Positions 62,042 to 64,000 of a stretch of DNA of 64,000 bases are shown here, one piece after another. The notes beneath the pieces are model-generated. The model was given only the letters and a program-made list of their open reading frames with translations, did no database searches and was not told the DNA's origin. The position numbers and the translations under genes were made by a program. Positions within the stretch are counted from its first letter, which is position 1, and each line of letters starts with the position of its first letter. This DNA is from CALCKW01 sp033852095 (GTDB lineage Bacteria; Pseudomonadota; Gammaproteobacteria; CALCKW01): assembly GCA_033852095.1 (NCBI GenBank), contig JAWSVD010000029.1, positions 62,001 through 126,000 on the forward strand, given 5' to 3'.

Positions 62042-62740
62042 ATGCCCCAACTGTCACCCAAGATCGACAGCAAACTCCTTGCCATATTGGGCCTAAGCGC
62101 CCTGCTCACAGCCTGCGGCGGTGACTCGAGCGAGCCCGAAGCGACGGAGCCCGAGCCCACCGGCGAACAAACGGGTGGAGGTGGCGAAACAGGTAGCAGT
62201 GGCGCCATAGGATTGATTGGTGGCAGCGGCACAGAGCCAACCGCAGCCGCAGCTGAAGAATGCGGCGCGGCAGATGGCACGCGGGGCACTGACCCTGACT
62301 CCCGCGATGCTCCCTGGATGAACAATTGCTACATTCAACGCGATGAGGCATTCGTTGACAGCTCCTATGCACAGGGTATTCAACGCATCACTTGGTGCTT
62401 AGGCTACGATGACACTGACAGCATGAGCGACTTCGCCGACGGATCTTATGGCCCAAGATCAGAAGCCGCTGTAGAGGCTTTTCAAACGGTAAATGACATC
62501 ACTGTTGACGGGATCGTTGGTCCGGAGACCTGGGATAAGTTAGAGCACTCACTGGAGTTACTCGCAGAAATCGGCAACCGTGACAGTTTTGGCGTTTTCA
62601 CCGACGAGACAGAATACCAAGACTGCAAAGACGTGGTCATGTTCTACGAGAAGTTCGACCCGGACACGCAGCTGTCCATTGGCTGGAAGATGGCAGCACC
62701 GGACACTGAAGTTGAGATGACCTTCTCAACAGGGTTCTAA
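62042..62740 (+). CDS. Lipoprotein with a peptidoglycan-binding-like domain
   Basis: A 232-residue lipoprotein. Signal and lipobox end in LTACG (cysteine at 25), followed by a Glu/Pro/Gly-rich linker (about 28-75). Residues 110-168 are a PG_binding_1 three-helix domain (GIQRITWCLGYDD, DGSYGPRSEAAVEAFQTVND, TVDGIVGPETWDKL). A C-terminal domain of unknown type (about 175-232, with C in YQDCKDV) follows. GAAGG lies before the ATG. It should be anchored in the envelope and bind cell wall. Six cysteines after the lipobox could make disulfides. Confidence 0.8.
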   Translation: MPQLSPKIDSKLLAILGLSALLTACGGDSSEPEATEPEPTGEQTGGGGETGSSGAIGLIGGSGTEPTAAAAEECGAADGTRGTDPDSRDAPWMNNCYIQRDEAFVDSSYAQGIQRITWCLGYDDTDSMSDFADGSYGPRSEAAVEAFQTVNDITVDGIVGPETWDKLEHSLELLAEIGNRDSFGVFTDETEYQDCKDVVMFYEKFDPDTQLSIGWKMAAPDTEVEMTFSTGF

Positions 62741-62857
62741 GCAAGCCAGCGGCCACTAAACCATCAGCCTCTAACACACACATCTACAGCCAAACGATCG
62801 TGTTGCCACGCGCTGCTCTGTGCAACAGAGCAAGCGCGCTACAACGCGGAGAGATGC

Positions 62858-63901
62858 ATGCCCTCACGCCAACAAAAAACAGCTTTCTCACTGCTCGCGC
62901 TGCTTGTCGCAACAGCCGTGACATACCTGTATATCAGGCTCCCCTCCCCCGAGCCGATCGCAGCCCAGCTCGAGGAGAAAACTCTTGTCGCGGCCTCTGA
63001 AGAGACTAACAGCAGCCCGGAGCCCCCCGAGCTGAGCACGGCGGAGCACAAAGCCAATGCGGCCGAAAAAACATCAACTGCCGCCAATAAAACTGAAGCG
63101 ATAAGGCCGCCAAAAGTACCGGGTCTTGCCGCTGACGCCGGTGTTTTTGCGATCGAAACCGCTCTGTCTCTTCCCAGTGATCCGGAGTTCTATCGCCTGG
63201 TCGAACTGCTAAAGCAGGACCCTGATTACTTCGACGAGATGGTGCAGGAACTGATGCGTGAAACAGACGCACTGCGCCTGAAATGGCTGGCCTATCTGTT
63301 GGCCGAGACACGTGATGCCCGCCTCACGAACATCGCGGCACAAATGCTCAGCGCAGGCCGGACGGAATCGTCGCTTGCAGCCCTGACCCTGTTGCGACGG
63401 ACCCAACAACACAGTGAAGCCGCTCGGCAGTTGGTGCTGCAGACCATCTCGCACCAAACAGAAGCTCCGCTGCTGGTCGCAGCGATAAATGCCCTGTCTC
63501 GCGTGGGCACAAACGCCTCGACCAAGCACAGACAACAGGTAGCGAGCCACTTGTTGCCACTGCTTGCACACCAGGAAGCAAGCGTCAGGCGAGCGTCTTA
63601 CAGCACGCTGCTGCGATGGTCTAATGGCTCTGTGGATATCGCTCCGCAGCTGGCCGCTGGCCTCTCCGACTCAGATGCAAAGGTCAGGCGCAGCACAGCC
63701 TTTGGCCTTATCCGCAACCCGCACCTCGATCAATCCACCAAGCTTGCGCTGTTCAGTATGCTGAACGACACCGAAGAGCCCCTGCGCAATCGCAAAGCGG
63801 CAGCCATGGCACTGATGCGCTTCGGCCTTAACAGCGATGAAAACGCTCACGTTGAAGCACTCACCCACAGCTTCAACCGCAAGCGAAAATCAGCGCCCTA
63901 A
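62858..63901 (+). CDS. HEAT-repeat protein with membrane anchor
   Basis: A 347-residue protein with one hydrophobic segment near the start (about 8-28, FSLLALLVATAVTYLYI), a Glu/Ala/Ser/Thr-rich linker (about 35-90), then helix pairs of HEAT/armadillo type (DALRLKWLAYLLAETRDARLTNIAAQML, VRRASYSTLLRWSNG, KVRRSTAFGLIRNPHLDQSTKLALFSML). The repeats act as a protein-binding scaffold, on the outer side of the inner membrane if the segment is an anchor. GGAGAG lies before the ATG. It follows the peptidoglycan-binding lipoprotein and may be in one unit. Function is unknown. Confidence 0.7.
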   Translation: MPSRQQKTAFSLLALLVATAVTYLYIRLPSPEPIAAQLEEKTLVAASEETNSSPEPPELSTAEHKANAAEKTSTAANKTEAIRPPKVPGLAADAGVFAIETALSLPSDPEFYRLVELLKQDPDYFDEMVQELMRETDALRLKWLAYLLAETRDARLTNIAAQMLSAGRTESSLAALTLLRRTQQHSEAARQLVLQTISHQTEAPLLVAAINALSRVGTNASTKHRQQVASHLLPLLAHQEASVRRASYSTLLRWSNGSVDIAPQLAAGLSDSDAKVRRSTAFGLIRNPHLDQSTKLALFSMLNDTEEPLRNRKAAAMALMRFGLNSDENAHVEALTHSFNRKRKSAP

Positions 63902-63903
63902 GC

Positions 63904-64000
63904 TCACCGCTCATTCTGAGGCAAGCCATCCGCAATGGCGTAATAGTCACCCTTGTCTGCGACAAAAATGTGTTTTTCAAGCTGCGTGCGCGAAGGCGAA
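63904..64000 (-). CDS. GFA-family protein, C-terminal part
   Basis: Only the last 32 codons are in the window; the gene runs in from the right edge. The end SRTQLEKHIFVADKGDYYAI and ADGLPQNER with the stop at 63904-63906 matches the C-terminal strand and tail of the glutathione-dependent formaldehyde-activating enzyme (GFA) family, with HIFV and ADGLPQ as the key points. The zinc cysteines lie outside the window, so the call rests on the tail alone. Confidence 0.55.
   Translation of the reverse strand, partial: SPSRTQLEKHIFVADKGDYYAIADGLPQNER

Noticed and set aside
1..64000. CRISPR arrays, tRNA/rRNA genes, integrases or transposases
   Set aside because: None seen: no regular spaced repeats, no tRNA-like cloverleaf sequence and no DDE, serine or tyrosine recombinase motifs.

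Overview
The window looks like chromosomal DNA of a GC-rich, mainly aerobic gammaproteobacterium. The block ntrY / DUF4390 / rsmB / fmt / def, divergent from LysM lipoprotein / dprA / topA / tsaC ... hemF, is a gammaproteobacterial housekeeping neighbourhood. Isocitrate lyase and the ExaC-type aldehyde dehydrogenase are of the pseudomonad kind. A marine Cellvibrionales/Halieaceae-like host is a guess from gene content, not proved. No tRNA, rRNA, CRISPR array, phage or insertion sequence was seen.

Layout. 1-9.9 kb: NtrY N-terminus, rRNA methyltransferase, Met-tRNA formyltransferase and deformylase on the minus strand; LysM lipoprotein, DprA, a TopA with a lysine-rich tail, and TsaC on the plus strand. 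10.2-16.2 kb: a GT4 glycosyltransferase sits between tsaC and hemF, then three overlapping genes (toroid protein, formyltransferase, heparinase II/III-like) that suggest surface polysaccharide work. 16.2-21.3 kb: a lone tungsten-type aldehyde:ferredoxin oxidoreductase, small enzymes, two dehydrogenase/epimerase genes, and three copies of a short interspersed repeat. 21.2-25.3 kb: a SitABCD/YfeABCD-type Mn/Fe ABC importer divergent from mntR, with a DtxR-type palindrome in the shared promoter. 25.3-35.4 kb: a pseudogene killed only by nonsense codons, DoxX, an LRR/FN3 protein with a GlyGly-CTERM-like tail, a GlxA regulator with an isochorismatase-YHS fusion, a ThrE exporter, a di-haem peroxidase and a CRTAC1-like protein. 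35.6-42.1 kb: aceA, LysR, 3-hydroxyisobutyrate dehydrogenase, a 2OG-Fe(II) oxygenase-like protein and a GAF regulator. 42.1-44.4 kb: a small copper operon. 44.8-51.5 kb: a RbsABC-like sugar importer with its GntR regulator, divergent from an SMP-30 lactonase, with clear operator palindromes. 51.6-57.6 kb: DUF4956, a VTC-type polyphosphate polymerase, a large repetitive lipoprotein and a BaeSR-like two-component pair. 57.7-64 kb: aldehyde dehydrogenase, Mn-dependent pyrophosphatase, DUF445, a peptidoglycan-binding-like lipoprotein, a HEAT-repeat protein and the end of a GFA-family protein.

The most striking point is at 56,570: the sensor kinase next to the VTC cluster carries three copies of an 8-bp unit. 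One copy would give an intact kinase; three copies shift the frame and cut off the ATPase domain. This may be a phase switch or a recent mutation. The kinase, its regulator, the polyphosphate polymerase, the DUF4956 membrane protein and the beta-solenoid-like lipoprotein form the best candidate here for a poorly described system.
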